Positions 1 through 14,200 of a stretch of DNA of 47,850 bases are shown here, in pieces. Made by a program: the position numbers and the translations under genes. The notes beneath the pieces were generated by a model, which did no database searches, was not told where the DNA came from, and saw nothing but the letters and a program-made list of their open reading frames with translations. The stretch comes from Acanthaster planci (Eukaryota; Echinodermata; Asteroidea; Valvatida; Acanthasteridae), in the NCBI RefSeq assembly GCF_001949145.1, contig NW_019091500.1, forward strand, positions 190,477-238,326. Reading direction: 5' to 3'. The first letter of the stretch is position 1; each line of letters begins with the position of its first letter.

Positions 1-3000
1 AATGGGTCAGTTCGATTTGAGGACTTCCAAGTTTTATGTCCCACCGCCATTTCAGGATTTGAAGACGACAGGATCTCGTTTACTCTTCCTCTCAACGAAT
101 GACATCTCTAACAACCCAGGCTGTGCCGTGTGTTATTGGAATACAATATTTTCGAACACGGCCGCTTTGGTACAAGACAGTGGCATCGATTTGGACTGTC
201 AAAGTCTGAGCTTCTAATTTCATATACAGCCTGTTGACGCGTCAATGTGCCCGTCCTGTCCGATGAAAGGTCACACCACCTAACTCGTCTCTAGACGCGA
301 GTGGGATGGTAACAAGTGGACGCGAAGATCGCAGTGCACGTACACGTACGTTTACGTCCACGCCAGCAAAAAGCAGTCCCGCAAGATCTTAATAACTTTC
401 ACTGCGTGTACCAGATAATCTAGCCGTGTGTAAATATGGATGACGATCCAACGCCTTGGGTGTTTGGATGTCAATGAACTCGGGGACAGCGCACAGGGTG
501 ATGTTCAGTTTAGCGCTGTCGATAATTAGCAGTGATTAGTTTGGCCCCGGTTGTTGCGTCACATCATTAAGGACACCTTCGTGGAGCAGCGGTCATCGGA
601 TAGGATTTCAACATGGTGGTAGAGGGCGACCTTCAAGATGGCGCCCATCGGGTACACTGCAAAAGCTGTGTTGAGCCATTAATCACGTTGATTAAACATT
701 TTCTTGCAATCAGTGTGCTACATGTACCGTGTTTAAATGCTAACATTTTAGAGTTTTTGTCGATAGCCATTGAACATTGATGTTTAGGAATTGGACACTG
801 AATGCCTAGCATCTGAAATTGTTTGCAAAGTTGATAGAAAAACTCCTTAAAAATCTGTTTTAGAGTGTACCAATTAAACATCTGAAAGTTACATGCATGT
901 GTAAACGTCAGTTTTCCTGCTTTATGTATTGAAAATTGAGATGATGGGGACGTAATCCGTCATGTCAGTGTTGGTGGATTTGTTTTCGTGATAATTTCTT
1001 GAAACATCGGTGGGCCAGCTTCAAGGGCCTCCCGCAGTCGGGGTTGAAACTGGCATGCAAGCATCGACACAGGAATGCAGGCTGCTCGACTGGGCATCTG
1101 TTAACACAAATCTACACTGATAAAAGGAATGTTAATAACTCAACTGTTTGCTATTTGTAATTGTCTTAGTCTGCCTTGCAACATGCATGCGTAGTTCCTC
1201 CTCCTGTACACATGTTACGTTGTTGTGGAAATGCTCAGCTGTTCGAGCAAATAAATTACTGGCTTTATTTTTGGGCTTTGAACTTTCATTCCTTGCATTC
1301 AAGGCTCAAAACTTCTGACAAAAACGGTACCCCACGAAGAAACTAGAACACAGCAATGACTATTTGCAGTGTCCGCTTGGAGCCGAGCAACCGTTTGACT
1401 GATGACATGCGCATAATTTATATGCTACATATTGTATACAATCAACCAGCGTGAAATATTAACAGTCATGGCGGCTGACATAAAACATCTGTTGGAACTG
1501 CCGCCGCGCGCGTGTGCAGGAGAAGATTTCTTAGCTTGGCGTAGTGAGGCTGAAGAATATGGAGCATTCTTAAAATGATTCAGGGGCTGAGCTTTGGCCC
1601 ATGTTTCCTGCGATCAATCAACCGATAGGACAAACTCTGTATATTTGTGTAGAAAAGGGGGTATTTTTGTAAGGGCTTTACCCCAGGTCTGTTTGTTGAA
1701 TAGGGTAGTGGTTTCTCATAACCCCGCTTAATGGAGTTCTGTCAAGACCATGGTAGTCGTCAATGTCATGCTGGTCGTATTGTCATCGATGTTAGTACCT
1801 TCATTGAAATAGATGTCAGCACCGTTGGCCATGTTAGCCCGTTACTGGGATGTCACCTTCTGACGCTCGAGAGTCGACGCCAGAAACCGTACTGGCCCTC
1901 TTCGGACTTCCACACACAGTGCTGCCGTCTTGTAAACAATAGTGAAGCATGCACGTGTCTTGTCGCCCCAGGGGTAATTTCATGAGCGTCACCGTTATCT
2001 TGTAAGTCCATGGCCTAGCTCCCACCTTATTATGAGAAACAGTTTTGGGGCTGAAGATGATTATTATTGCTTAAAATCTTGTTCTTGTAATTTTGGTTTT
2101 GTTTTGTTTTGCTTTTATTTTGTTTTGGCCGTGTCGCACCAAGCCGTTTGAACGAGGATTTCGTCATAATGATCAATTTTGGGCTCCAGTCTTGTTGCGT
2201 ATCTTTTTTATTATTCACGGCTGGTTTGTAAAGGGAGCTATAGACTGGCAAGAGTCTGCCACTTGAATTGTTTATTACGTAACAGCTACACACCCAACAT
2301 GGTAACGACAAGAGTCTCCTTTGCAAGTGGAGCCTCGCTTTTTTCAATTAGGCAATTAAGGCACTAAGTGTGCTCTTGCTTTTGGAACAGTTTTTGACTT
2401 GTTACCATAGCTGTTGACACCATATTATTTCGATAGCGGTGTTCCTTTCTCTGTGATCGAACCCACTCGAGTTTTTGTAATCACAAATTGAGTTACCCTT
2501 TTTATAGCGAGCACAGTGTGGCACGAATGGGCCTACGTCACGTCATTGCCTACGTCACCATCTTCTGCTGTTCCACGAGGACCTCCCTCCCTGACCGACA
2601 ACATGCTTTTTTAAAGATTGCACAGGAATCGATAGTCATCTCAAGCCGCACTTTAGTTATCCTGGTGCTAAGCTTGGCAACCGGAGGTGCCACGGAGTCA
2701 TCCCAAGGGGATTCCACCTACACGTTGCGGAGGAAAATAAGACAGGCCCGTGTTTGCGAGCATCTTTGTCACAGCGTACTGCTGTTCCCTTGGTATTGGT
2801 AAAGCCGGCAAACACTTAAAGTCGGTATAAACACACACGTGAGGACATCGTGACTGCGTTTTCTCATGAAAATTGTAAATTTGTGGATTGTTCAAGTGTC
2901 GATTCGATCACTATGTACTGTACCTTATGTCAACGTACGCACATGTACTTTCATACCCTGTAAACGCCCATAGGTTTAACATGCAGGACTTTCATGGCTA

Positions 3001-5236
3001 ACGCTGTTTTGAAATGTACTCTTTACACGGATTTCCAGCTTTTCCTTTTTCTGCTGAAGAATCACAAACCTCAGCTTTTTCCAGTGTGGTTTTTAAAAAG
3101 ACTTTTCCCATTTGGTGTTATTGCTCGTTGTTCCTTGCATGCCTCGAGCCCTAATGACGAATTCTTCTTTTAGTTCCGGTTTGTCGCAATGAGCACTACG
3201 GTCTAATTTAGTTTTTGTTGATTTCGTGATGACAATTCATTAAAATGGCACTATTTTTCTCTTTAATGGGCTGCATCGAAGTGAAATTACGTTAGGTGAT
3301 TCTGGCTCGCGCTGCTGCGTGCCCCAAGCTACTCAAACATTTCCTTCTCGTTTTGGAGAAACTATACCATCAATCTTTCGCGCATCAGTGGAATTCGCCG
3401 ATACCTGATATTAAAGAAATCTTTCTTCCACGACGAGAAGTGTTTGTCTTGACGAATCGTGGTTGTTAGTTTTCAAATACGACCTCTTGTAGAACACACA
3501 GCCCAGCCGAGGCACACGAAGCGACGAGTAAATAGCAAAAGGTGGAACACGCGCGCGATACTTTTTCATTTCCTAAGCTGGAGAAGCGACTTTAGACAGA
3601 ATGAAAGCCCAAAGTGGATACAAGCATTGTGAAAAGGTAACGGCCATGGAAAGTAGGAGAAGTATGTGAAGCACTCCTGTTGAAATAGCCAAACTCATTC
3701 GACTGTTTCATACTTAACGCTAATTATAGCGATTGTAATTGGAAATGAGAGTTGCGAAACGTTTAGTAGTGCGTACACGTCTCTGCTAGTTTATTCATAG
3801 GCGCGTTACCTTTAATGTGTATAGCACTGTTTACACGCTTCAGGAATTACTTCTTCAGGATTACATCTCTTCATCTGTGCTATAATTGATCGGTGCGGGT
3901 TCCCATTCCGTCAGGTTTGCCGAGATAAGAGAAAATGTGACACATGGCCATTGCTGGGATCCTCGCACACTCAACAACTGTTGTTCTGGCGATGTGATTG
4001 GCTAACGCCTCTCGCGCAGATCAACAGCTGCGCGTCATCAACGCAAATGAAATATGTCCGACACGTTATTACCTGCCTATCGGGAGGGTTGAAGCACCAC
4101 AAATTGGAATGGAAATCCGGGAATTCCAAAACGGCTAATGATATATGGATCGATAATTTAATAAAACGAAATCTCCCGCGATTATTTCTTCCTGTCTGTG
4201 TACTTTCTGGGTTTGTACGGCGTTGTAACATCTGCTGCAGCCTGTCGTTGGAAAGTTCAACAATAGCGACCCGAGTCGGCAGGGAAGCCTTCACCTTTAA
4301 TTAACTGTTCCGATGAAATGTGCAACAGATTCAGAAACTTCCCGTGTGCAATCGATGGATCCTGGTGTAAAAAAAAATTAATAAGTAGTTGACCCCGAGC
4401 TTGAACTCCCAGTGCGTTTAAGTTAAATGATGATTAACACCTGGTGAAAGGAACAGAATCGTTGGGTTGGTCGAGTGGCGTAAACATTACCCACTAATGA
4501 ACGAGCCTAAGGTCACGGTTGGCGATAGGTCACAAGAGTCTACATGGTAACAGCATGCGCGCAAATAAATAAGTGCGTGCTGAAATGTATAAACATGGAA
4601 TGTGTGGAACCGCAAAGGAATTTAAGCATTTCTGCGGAGTTTCTCACAGCAGCGTGGCGCGTAAACCACACCAGGAAATGTGACAGTACCTATTTATCAT
4701 TCGACACGAGTTCCTAGTGTGGAGCGTAAACTAAGTTTTCCAACTTCCCTAGCTGCTCTGATACCAAAGCTGTCGCTTTACCTTTCACCACCGGCTTCCC
4801 AGTTACACCCCCCCCAGCAGAATGGCTAGGCTAGGGAGCTTGTGTTTCCATTCACGGCACGGTCGCCATCCACCTACGCTTCATATTGACATTTCCGTCA
4901 TCTGCTCTCGGAGGGTTTTGGTTGTGATTGTGCTCGATGTCTGAAATCCTCGGCTCTGTTCAAGCATAATATTATGATGATGGTAACACCTGCATTCATT
5001 TCTGAAGATTTGTATATTATGGACAAAGCAGCACGATGCCCGTCCACAGGTGACCTCTACTCAGAGACCGGTTTGTTAAATCTATAATGCACGCAGTGAT
5101 TGTTATTTCAACCATTCTAATATATGTTACACACACTTTAAGCTTGTTTTTCACCCCGAATACCCAGTGGAACATCAGATTGGCTGATATCGATGCTCTT
5201 CATGGGACCTGCAAAAGTGGATCTCCTGATATTAAT
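1..5236. other. gene-free stretch
   Basis: No coding exon, RNA gene or recognisable transposon fragment can be supported here. Open frames are short (up to 117 codons) and have no recognisable domain, no plausible exon boundaries and shadow frames on the opposite strand. Visible low-complexity DNA includes a T-rich run built on GTTTT units at about 2090-2128 and a C9 run near 4807. This is probably intergenic, or a 5' intron of the MAM gene downstream. Confidence 0.6.
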
Positions 5237-5281
5237 GTGATCTTCTTTGACTTTGTTCTGAACAAAGTCATAGAAGATCAC
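5237..5281. repeat. 45-bp near-perfect inverted repeat
   Basis: The left arm 5237-5257 and right arm 5261-5281 are each 21 nt and are reverse complements at 20 of 21 positions (one T/T mismatch at the middle of the stem), separated by a 3-nt CTG loop. The left arm begins GTGATCTTCT and ends GACTTTGTT. A stem this long and tight is not expected by chance in 48 kb. The loop is too short for a typical animal miRNA precursor. It may be a replication-generated snapback or the remnant of an inverted duplication. Confidence 0.85.
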
Positions 5282-8200
5282 GTTTTTTTTCTATTCAGAG
5301 TGTAATTATGGACTTTGATTTGTTCTTATAGCGCTATGAAGTTTTAAGACTCGACTTGGTAAAGAAGTTATACAAGTTTTCCGTTATTCACTTTGGTTCC
5401 ATAAATTACAATACATGTACGCAATAGGCTTATAGCGATAGATGCGTCTGGGTACCAGAACAGTTGTGTACCGTTAATGTGTTCCCCAGTGACGCTAAAA
5501 ATGTATCAAGCTGAACGGATAACTGGTACAACTCAAACACCATGTTATTGTAAACAGAGTCGGTTTGGGCGGGGGGAGCCCAATTCTGTCGAAGTTGAAG
5601 TATCGGTTGGCGGTGTATTCTACATATGTACATGTAAACCTATATTGAGTTACTGTGAATTTTATGACATCTGAAAAATGGGGAGAAAGGCTGTTTTCTA
5701 GCGGCGTAAGTGGTTTTTGTTTAGTCCATTGTGTAAACAATGGTTTAAAACAAACCTTGTTGGATATGAGTCTAGTCCGCCGATCACGATACGTTCGGGT
5801 CAGGAGGGTCAGACGATCTGGCGTAATGAAGCTAGGCTCAAAACGGAGCGTTCAGGGCCATCTGAGGTAACCGATATCGGCAGAGCAAGGAAATTGGCAG
5901 GGAGCGTTTACTCTAGCTGCAGCTAAAGAAGGGAAAGATCCCGCTGTGAGAGAGAAAAAATGCAGTCTCGGAATGTGCCCGGTGCGAGAATCATGATTAA
6001 GAAATGAGATCACATGTTGGCTAGAGCATGGTTGGACGGTTGCGTAAAGAGTCCCCATCGGGAATTAATTGGGCTGAAGGTATGGATTTATGAATCTTTA
6101 AGAAGTGATATGTGACAGGAGCTGTCGCTGAGCTGAAGATGCGGTAATTCTAGACCTTTGAAAGCTGTGTTTGGGAAGTGCCTGTATTTATTGCAGTTTT
6201 ATTACTCGTCGTACTTTGGTAGACGTCTTCATTGTTATTCGTCTTGCATCCTACCAGGTCGGCGAATGAAAGCTTAATCACGTGCAGCTGGTACCCGGCA
6301 CAATTCGGGATGGCAATGCACAAAATGGTGTCCGGACATAAAAGTAATTTCTCGCAAGCAGTTTTACTTTTTCTGCTACCTTTTTCTTAAGTTCCTCAAG
6401 AAACTCGTTTTTTTTTGTTAAAGAAGATGTTAGAGAACATCGGGCAGCATGTTGATGTGAGCACGAACCTTCAAAGGTACAAAACAAAATCGTCAACCTA
6501 TGGGTATGACTTGCGAACGTTAGATGATATAGAATACTTCATTCGATATCATCTATTCCCGTTTTGCTGCCTGTGCCGCATGGAGTAATTGACGTTCTGT
6601 TTGTGCTGCATGGAGTAATTGACTTATTTCCTTCAGACAGTGCGGTGGTACATGTTCAATTAAGACGGATGCTGCTACTGCTAGGAGGCAGCGGTAATCA
6701 GTGCACCAGTGTATTATACTCTGCGCGTTTTCATCTTGATGTGGCCTTTTCCTTCTCGCTGTTTCTGCTACAGGAGTGAAAGAGGATTTTTAATCAGAAG
6801 ACGACTCTAAACTTGCATTAGAGACGCTCTTGGGCTTGAATTAGCAGAGCCTTCCAAATTTGCCACTTCGATCTACATCGATCTCTTAATTTTGATTAAA
6901 TTAAAAATCCAATTTTCCCCTCTTCTTTTTTTTTTTGAATGACGATGTGCAGGTTCTGTGCTATAAATCATTGCGTACAGTTTAGCTCCCAGGTGATCTG
7001 GCATGTTGCCACTGTGATAAAGTGCTTGTGTGCCTACCATTGCCATAGTTGTTTTCATAGGCGTCCCGATTGTAGTGAGCTGTGTAATTTTAGCCATTTT
7101 TAAGGACCGTATACCAAATAGAGGGCCGAGTTTGTGAATGTCTGTATAGTTAAGGTGATGTGCAGCAGTTTTGCAGTCAATTCCTCTGCAAACAAGGACA
7201 ACCAAAAACAACACCTCAGTCACAACGGGGAATTTCAAAGCAGCCCCTTTAAGTGAGGGAAGCAGGCCCTTAACCACAGCTGTCCGAATGCGGCTTGTTT
7301 TCCGCATCGCACGGCCGTTTCTTTGGTCAAGGTAGAGAAGTCCATCTTACTTCAAAACGAGGAGAGAGAGAAAAAAACTTGTCTATAAAAAGCAGAGGTT
7401 GCATGCATTACTGGAGATTCCTCCGATAAAGTGTTGTCCAAACGAATCTAATCACTGGCTTGGCGGGCAGTAAGATCACCCATTTACGGGATTTCGCAGT
7501 GCATGTCGACTCCGGCAGGGTGTTTTTGCGAGCCAAATCAATGCGGACACACGGGGTAAATAAGTACACACAGCGCAGTGTGGCCTGCCCTGCATTCCGT
7601 TAGTTTTTCTAGCCTTTATTGGTTCGGCCTGTCATTATTCAGTCCGATAACGGAAGGGCTACGGGGTAGAAAGCGAGGCAGAGAACTGTTAGGGGACTGT
7701 GTCCTTAATTCCCGCTCCTTTGCACTTCTCTCATTTTGACTCGGGTTCACAGTATCCATGAGTATGCGTACATCTGCACACACGGCACACTCCAGTCGAG
7801 CCTTTTTGGCGCGAAATCTTTCCCGCGTTTTAGGGGGCTGTAATGGATGCCGGTGTATCAGGGATGGGAGTAGCCGGAATGTCTGATGATTTGCTGGTAA
7901 TCGATACATTAATAAGAGGTCTGCCCCAAACCCACGTTAAAAAAAAGAACTAAATTAGAATCGGGAATAGGAGTGGAAGGACTAGCATACCGAATTGTCA
8001 GTCTGTGCTTGATTGAGTACGCTTCGGCCGTTGCATGTCCGTAAAGCACGTGGTCCAATCAGTCACAAAGTGTCACACAATCACACTTCGGTTGTTAGTC
8101 ATTTTTCAAATGGATCGGTTGTTTCAGACGTTTTATCAAGAAATGGCTTCTGCTTGGAGGCCATAAATTGACGTATGTGCTGAAGCCATTTGCCGTGATT

Positions 8201-11200
8201 TACTTATAGGGCCTGCATAATTGATCTTTCTCATCACATTTCCTCTCGAAATCATAAATGCACGACATGTCTACATCATTTATGGCGTTACGGTTTAAAA
8301 GTAATGCCGACGAACGGTGTATAAAGTATGAGTGAATACATCACTTTACACCTCGTGGGTGTTGTGTATTCGATACGGTTTTTCGAAATGGGTGATCCGA
8401 TGCATATGTAGGTCTCAAGATTATCAAGATCGATAGGAATGAGGTGTTGACATGAAGCACTGGACAGGACATAATAGGATAACAAATACAGATGGAGTTA
8501 AATCAAATCGTTGAATAAATACCAGTTCCGGCAACCTATCAAAATTTAATAGCAGTCCATGTTGAAATCCCAAAGGAGGAAGGTGACCGGCTTTCGCACT
8601 CGCGCTAGAAACAGCCGTTGATGAAGGAGACACCAAAACAGCCGCCTGCTGCCGCGTGTAGCTCTCCCTAACTACCAAGCGCACACAGACGACTGCAGAC
8701 GAGGTCAAGAGCCCAATCCTTCAGCTGAGGAGCTGCGGGAGCCGGACTGGAGGAGTTTTCTTGTCTCACACTTCCGTTTGTCCACACTGTCACTCAGGTG
8801 TGCTCATCACCAGCCGCCAGAACCTGTTCTGTCCCAATCTCATCCCCGCAATTGTCGTTAACCTATTATTCCCCGCGCATAATAGACCAACTGTGATTCA
8901 CTTATTCGTTTCTTATTTTCTCTCTAGCGACCAACCGCCGGACCCACTCCTTGTCCTGAAATTAAATGTGCACATTCTCGTCCAGGCGCCAGGGTGTTAT
9001 TCTCGAGTGCCATCAGCTCATCGCAGGTGTGATTGTTCAGAGACATTTTCTTTCACCAACCAATAATTGGACCACATATTCATTTTGGTCAAATGCTAAT
9101 AACCACGAGGCTCGTATGAGCACTAAGAAAGTCCCTTCTTGACATTAGGATTCGATAGGGGCAGCTGCCGTTTTTTCTCAAGTGTCATCGAAGTGGTATA
9201 TAGGTCTATTTATGGAGTAAGCTGGGTTGGAACCAATTTAGTGCGTTTATTTTCTCATAAAGGCACCCTGCGTTCTTATGCGGCTTATAGCCTCGATAGC
9301 AAGAGCATCCCGACTGTTAATATCAGCAAGGACATGTCTTGCTGCCCCTCTGCGTATCTTTCCGTTATCTTTGTGCGTGTGATTTTTTGAAAGGGACACC
9401 CATCTTCAGTACACGAAAAGTTTTGGCGCCTTTCAACCGACACGTCATGAACCCTATTTGAATTTGGAAAAAAAACGAAAAGCTGATGAGATACATCGTA
9501 ATTACAGAGCGTTATATAGATAATGCATTACCAAACGGTATCCCGTCGTCTTAAGGGGTTGTGTCATTGAAGCGACACCAGGGGGCCAACTTGTTTTTTT
9601 CAATCCAGGATGGACATGGCGATTGCAACATCAGATTTCATATTTGTTTGCCCCTGGCCATATCATCGCACTGGACATCCAATATGATTCCCGACGGAAT
9701 CCTTGCTGGTATTTCGTTCCAATTAAAACGCTGTCAGTCTTTTTCTGGGTAGCAGTAGTTGGAGAGGAAACTATAGGATTAACCAATCGCAATAGCTGCA
9801 GAGGATGACGCTTGTCGTGTTACTCAGTGGTAATAGGAATCACGTTCACTGATACGTCCTCTCCCTGTAACTGTCATCTCGCGTGGCGCCAAAGAAAACA
9901 GCACGGGGAGATCATTTTCAAAGGCTGTTTTCTTATTCTCGGGTTGTCCTTGTCAGGACGGAGGCTGTAGGCCACGTCTTCTTTTCGTCCGAGAAGAGCC
10001 TATATGGAACTCGTGTGTGATATTGTATAGTGGTGCATAGTCGTGACCATAGTGCAGACGGTATGAGTTTTGCGCCCGACTCGTCGTTTGCTTGGAACCT
10101 GGGTGTTGTGTCGTAGTCTGTACGCATGAGTTTTTGAACGAGCTAAAATTGGGTGATTTATACTTCTAAACCAAAGTGACCTTGAAGTTCCAGGCCGTTC
10201 CGAGTCTTGTACTTTGAGCTATAAGTCACTGGTTTCCCTGTTATAACTACATAGGCTCATGCTGATAGACGACGTAGCCAAAGGTGTGGTAGCCCGGCCA
10301 TAGAATCAGTTGCAAAGTGCACACTCGGTTCCAATTCGCGAATGGATATATCTAATCCGAATAGCTTGGCTACTCCATGAAATCACGCACGATTCATGGT
10401 AGTGGTCGCAGCGAGTTCTCATAAGAGCCACAGCTAAGTGATTTCGATGCGGATATAACGATAATCAGAGGCTTGTTTTGGTGACAACTGAAATTTCCCA
10501 AGGACCCTGTGTTTTGTGACTGTTGCTCCTCACTTAATGTCAAAGGTCACTCCTTTGGGAAGCGCCACCAATCGTACTTTTTAGGCCTGGATCCCCTCTG
10601 TGATTGATGGCTCAGAGTACGACCCGCGTGGCCCCATTAAATACATACACCCCGAGAGCGAAAGTGTCTGGAGATATTTTGGCGGGAACTGTTACAAATT
10701 GCAGGCGGCTGAATGGCTTTACTGTGGGTTTGATTCCAACGTTGCTCTGTCATACGTGAACCTTTCCTTCCCCTTCATCCCAAAGTTGTCTCGGGAGGGT
10801 TTGAGTTGGGAACATTTCTTGGTATTGGGTTTTGTAAGGTGTTTATTGCATCAGTTGATTGAAAGCATGTGTTAGTTATAGGTTATGGATCACCAGCGTT
10901 AAAAACTTGCAGTAAAGTCGTTCATATTAAAGAGAAATTACGTGTACATTTAGCACCAATAACCAAAGGCAATACGGTATCGCACGGCACGCCTCTACCG
11001 AGCTTTTACCACAAGTTAACTGGTTGGTCCGTAGAAATCCACCACCATCTTTGGACACGTCAACATGTTCGCACATTTCCTCAAGGCCACAACATTGTCT
11101 CATTCACCACATTGTTCCACACTTGTCATCACTTTGGGAAAAACACCTTTTGTTGGGTGTTTTGAGGACTTTTAGGTAGACTTTTGTATGTACCTACCGC

Positions 11201-14200
11201 GATTCAGCGCTCACAATCTTCATTGCGGAATGGGTCAATGGTTAATTCCTGTTTGTCACAGCAAACAGATCACATTCCTGGAATTTTAGGTATTTAATCA
11301 AAGCTAAGTCTTGAATTGGCATTATTCTCAATCTCTTGCGAACCACTCTGCCGGAATTCATTCGACTAGAATTGGGTTTAAGTGGCTGCCCACTTCACTG
11401 TTCAAGACGGGCTTTGAAATGCCGGTTGATTTCCTGTTTGCGCTGTAGCGGTGTGTGTTGTTAAATTGCGAAATTCCTAAATATCCATGCGGGCTGTAGC
11501 TGTGCTCAGTTATCGTCTCGACTTCAAAACCAATTTTCTGTCCGCATTCCACGCCAAGATTTCCTGAGCACGGTTACGACTGTGCTGTCTGTAGGTTGGC
11601 AATTCGAGGACTTGAATTAGGAACATTGCTATATCAAAACAGAGATCCATGCAAGTGGGTTACGAGGGGGAAGTACGCATTGGTTTAATCAATTTGTAGC
11701 TTTTGGCTAGTTAAATAGGTATTCTACTACACTTCCTACAGTGAGTTGCGTGAACTATTACTGTTCCAAATTCATTTAATCTTTTTCCATGACGACTTTC
11801 CTTCCACCCGTGTAGTTACTCTTGTGTTGCGAGGGTTATTGACAAGAGAGAACGTGCTTCACCCTTTGTATTTCCAAAGGTCTAACCTGACTTGCCAGTC
11901 TTCATTGGTAGCCTAATATGCGAGGCGGAAACCCGTAAGCGTCTTGTTGTGTAAGTTACAACCTGCCACAAGAGGCACTCGTGAAGGAATATCAAACCGA
12001 GTAGCAAAGATCGAGAGGGCATCCGAGAGGGGCCGGGCATCGTTAGCAACGAGTGTTTGTCGCCAGCTCGACTACCACCTCCCTCCCGCAAGCGAGCCTG
12101 GTGAGGCTGACCTGTTCTGGAAGTCCCAGCCCCCGTTTGGTTTGTGAGTTCTCAGTTCTGCAAGGAGTTGTAGGCCCTTTGTTCGGCTAGTTTTTTGAAG
12201 TTGGCGTTGGAGTGGATTCGCGACAGGTACCAAGTCTTTATTTAGACGTGGTGGGGATTGTGTCTGTTACCTTTAAGTTTCTTCTCGGGGGGGGGGACTC
12301 TCGAGGGTCATGCCGGCTTTTTTTGTCGGCAGTGTGGCTTTTGAGTCAAAGATATTTTTTTCGAAGCTGTAGCGTCGGCAGAGCCCCCAGGGTACGGGCA
12401 AGGTGAGACGGGTATGACGACCAGGCAGACTTCAACACGCGTTTAAAGTACAGGACATTGGTTGTTTTGACGGTTTGCTGTTAGATGCATAGGCCTGTTG
12501 GTTAAACCTTATCAAGAGTACTATAAAGCTTGGCTGAAAACAGATGATTTTCTGTTTTGATTTTAAAGTGTCTGGGAACTTTGATTCACATTGAGATGGT
12601 TGATAATCCAACTAACGTGCAATGTTTGTTCAGGAATTTCTCCACCGTTCTCCAAATCGGGTGAAAAATAATTAAAGGCCTTTGTGCGTCACATGGACAT
12701 CGGAACAGAAGTTACAAAACAAAAAAGGTTGAAGAGCTGTATGATTCTCAAGGTTCAGGCTTGTTAGATTTATGTGGACTGACATTTAGATTTCATCCAC
12801 CGTAAATAATTTCTTTAATAGCAAGGTCCACTAGCTTAACCCTAAGGGCTGAACAGTAATTAATTTGCAGATCTCACGTGGTTTTCTCAACAAATAGCGC
12901 CGCCTCGTGCGGTTGAAAATTCATATGAATCCAGTTACCAACAAATATTTCATCCCCTGAATCGGGAAAAAAACTGCTGAAGCAACCAGGAAATTAGGGA
13001 GGCGAAAGCGGCTTAGCTTCCTCATGCGAATATTAGTGGCGACGTCGCCAGTGCACGCAGGGGAAGAAGATGCAAGGTTGAATATTGTCAATTTGGGACG
13101 AAGAACTGGGCTGACCACTCGTATTAAATTCAATCCGTGAGTCGCCAACGTCAAAGCGGCCCGGGAAACGTAATCGGGTTGTTGAAAGTCGACGATACCC
13201 TCCCTCCGACATTATCAAGTGTCTCCACCTGCAGCCGGATTTGGGGCTTCAAGTGAAGGGGATGGGGCTCGCGGAGGGTCGTCCGCAAAGCTCTCGGTAA
13301 GTGGACAGGGCTTGACCCGCTGATTAAAGAGTAAACACTCCAGGTGGTGGAGTCAGGAAAAGGAATAACGGGGGTGTTACAGAGGATTTGGGAAAGTCCA
13401 ACATTGTGCGCAAAACAGCAACACACGTCTGGCAACGTCTAGCGAGAAACATGCCACCTATACTACCTAACATTGATGTGGAATGTTTTGCAGGGAATAC
13501 TTGTTTGCTGTAAACAGGAAAATGTTGTTGAGTAAAAACATTCCAGGAAATATATATTAATGTACTTGTATGTTATAAATCGTCAATCTCATCCAAAAGG
13601 AACCTTTCTTCTTTAATTTGTACAAGTTTAGTATTTGAAATATCTCATCAAAGGACTGAAACAATTAGTCTCCTTGGTGTTATCAAGTATGCTGCGATTT
13701 AAAGTGTTCTTGTCATGAGTTGATCGCAGAGCCCAGAGAAAAACGGTGCATGCAAAAAGGTAAGTAAACACACACAACCGTCCCAGTGGTGAAAACCAGA
13801 TTCTTTCCTTCCTGACCATGTGACCAGCACTTAAGCCGCAAATCCCAAGGGCAAGTGCTATGGCTGCACAATCCTAGGACAAGGACGCAGCATCCTGTTG
13901 TCTGCCTTTTTGGTTTTTATTAGGAAAGAAGTCGGAGCCTGGATACGACTTCCCGTCATCGCCGATGAAGTCGAGCGCTAAGTGGCGCCCCTACATGTTC
14001 TTGCCACGCTTTTTTCCTTCTTCGGCTAATCGAAATGGCGAAGTGAAAGACCCCTTGTTTAGCGGGTAATCCTCGATATGACTCCCCCTATACTGAAAGC
14101 GGTTTTTATCAGGGGAATCCCTACGCCATACGTCCGTGACACAATCCACCGTGAACGTCGATATCTCGCTAGACGCGCCCAGACAATCCAATGATGCCTA

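Noticed and set aside
635-680. AAGATGGCGCC, a YY1-like site with an embedded ATG
   Set aside because: The frame closes after 14 codons and no donor or leader sequence supports a first exon.
5087-5305. ATG-led frame with a hydrophobic N-terminus resembling a signal peptide
   Set aside because: Half the frame is the 45-bp palindrome, no convincing donor follows, and it cannot be tied to any downstream exon.
6873-7307. 144-codon minus-strand open frame
   Set aside because: No domain, no splice context, low-complexity basic C-terminus. This length is within chance expectation for 48 kb read in six frames.
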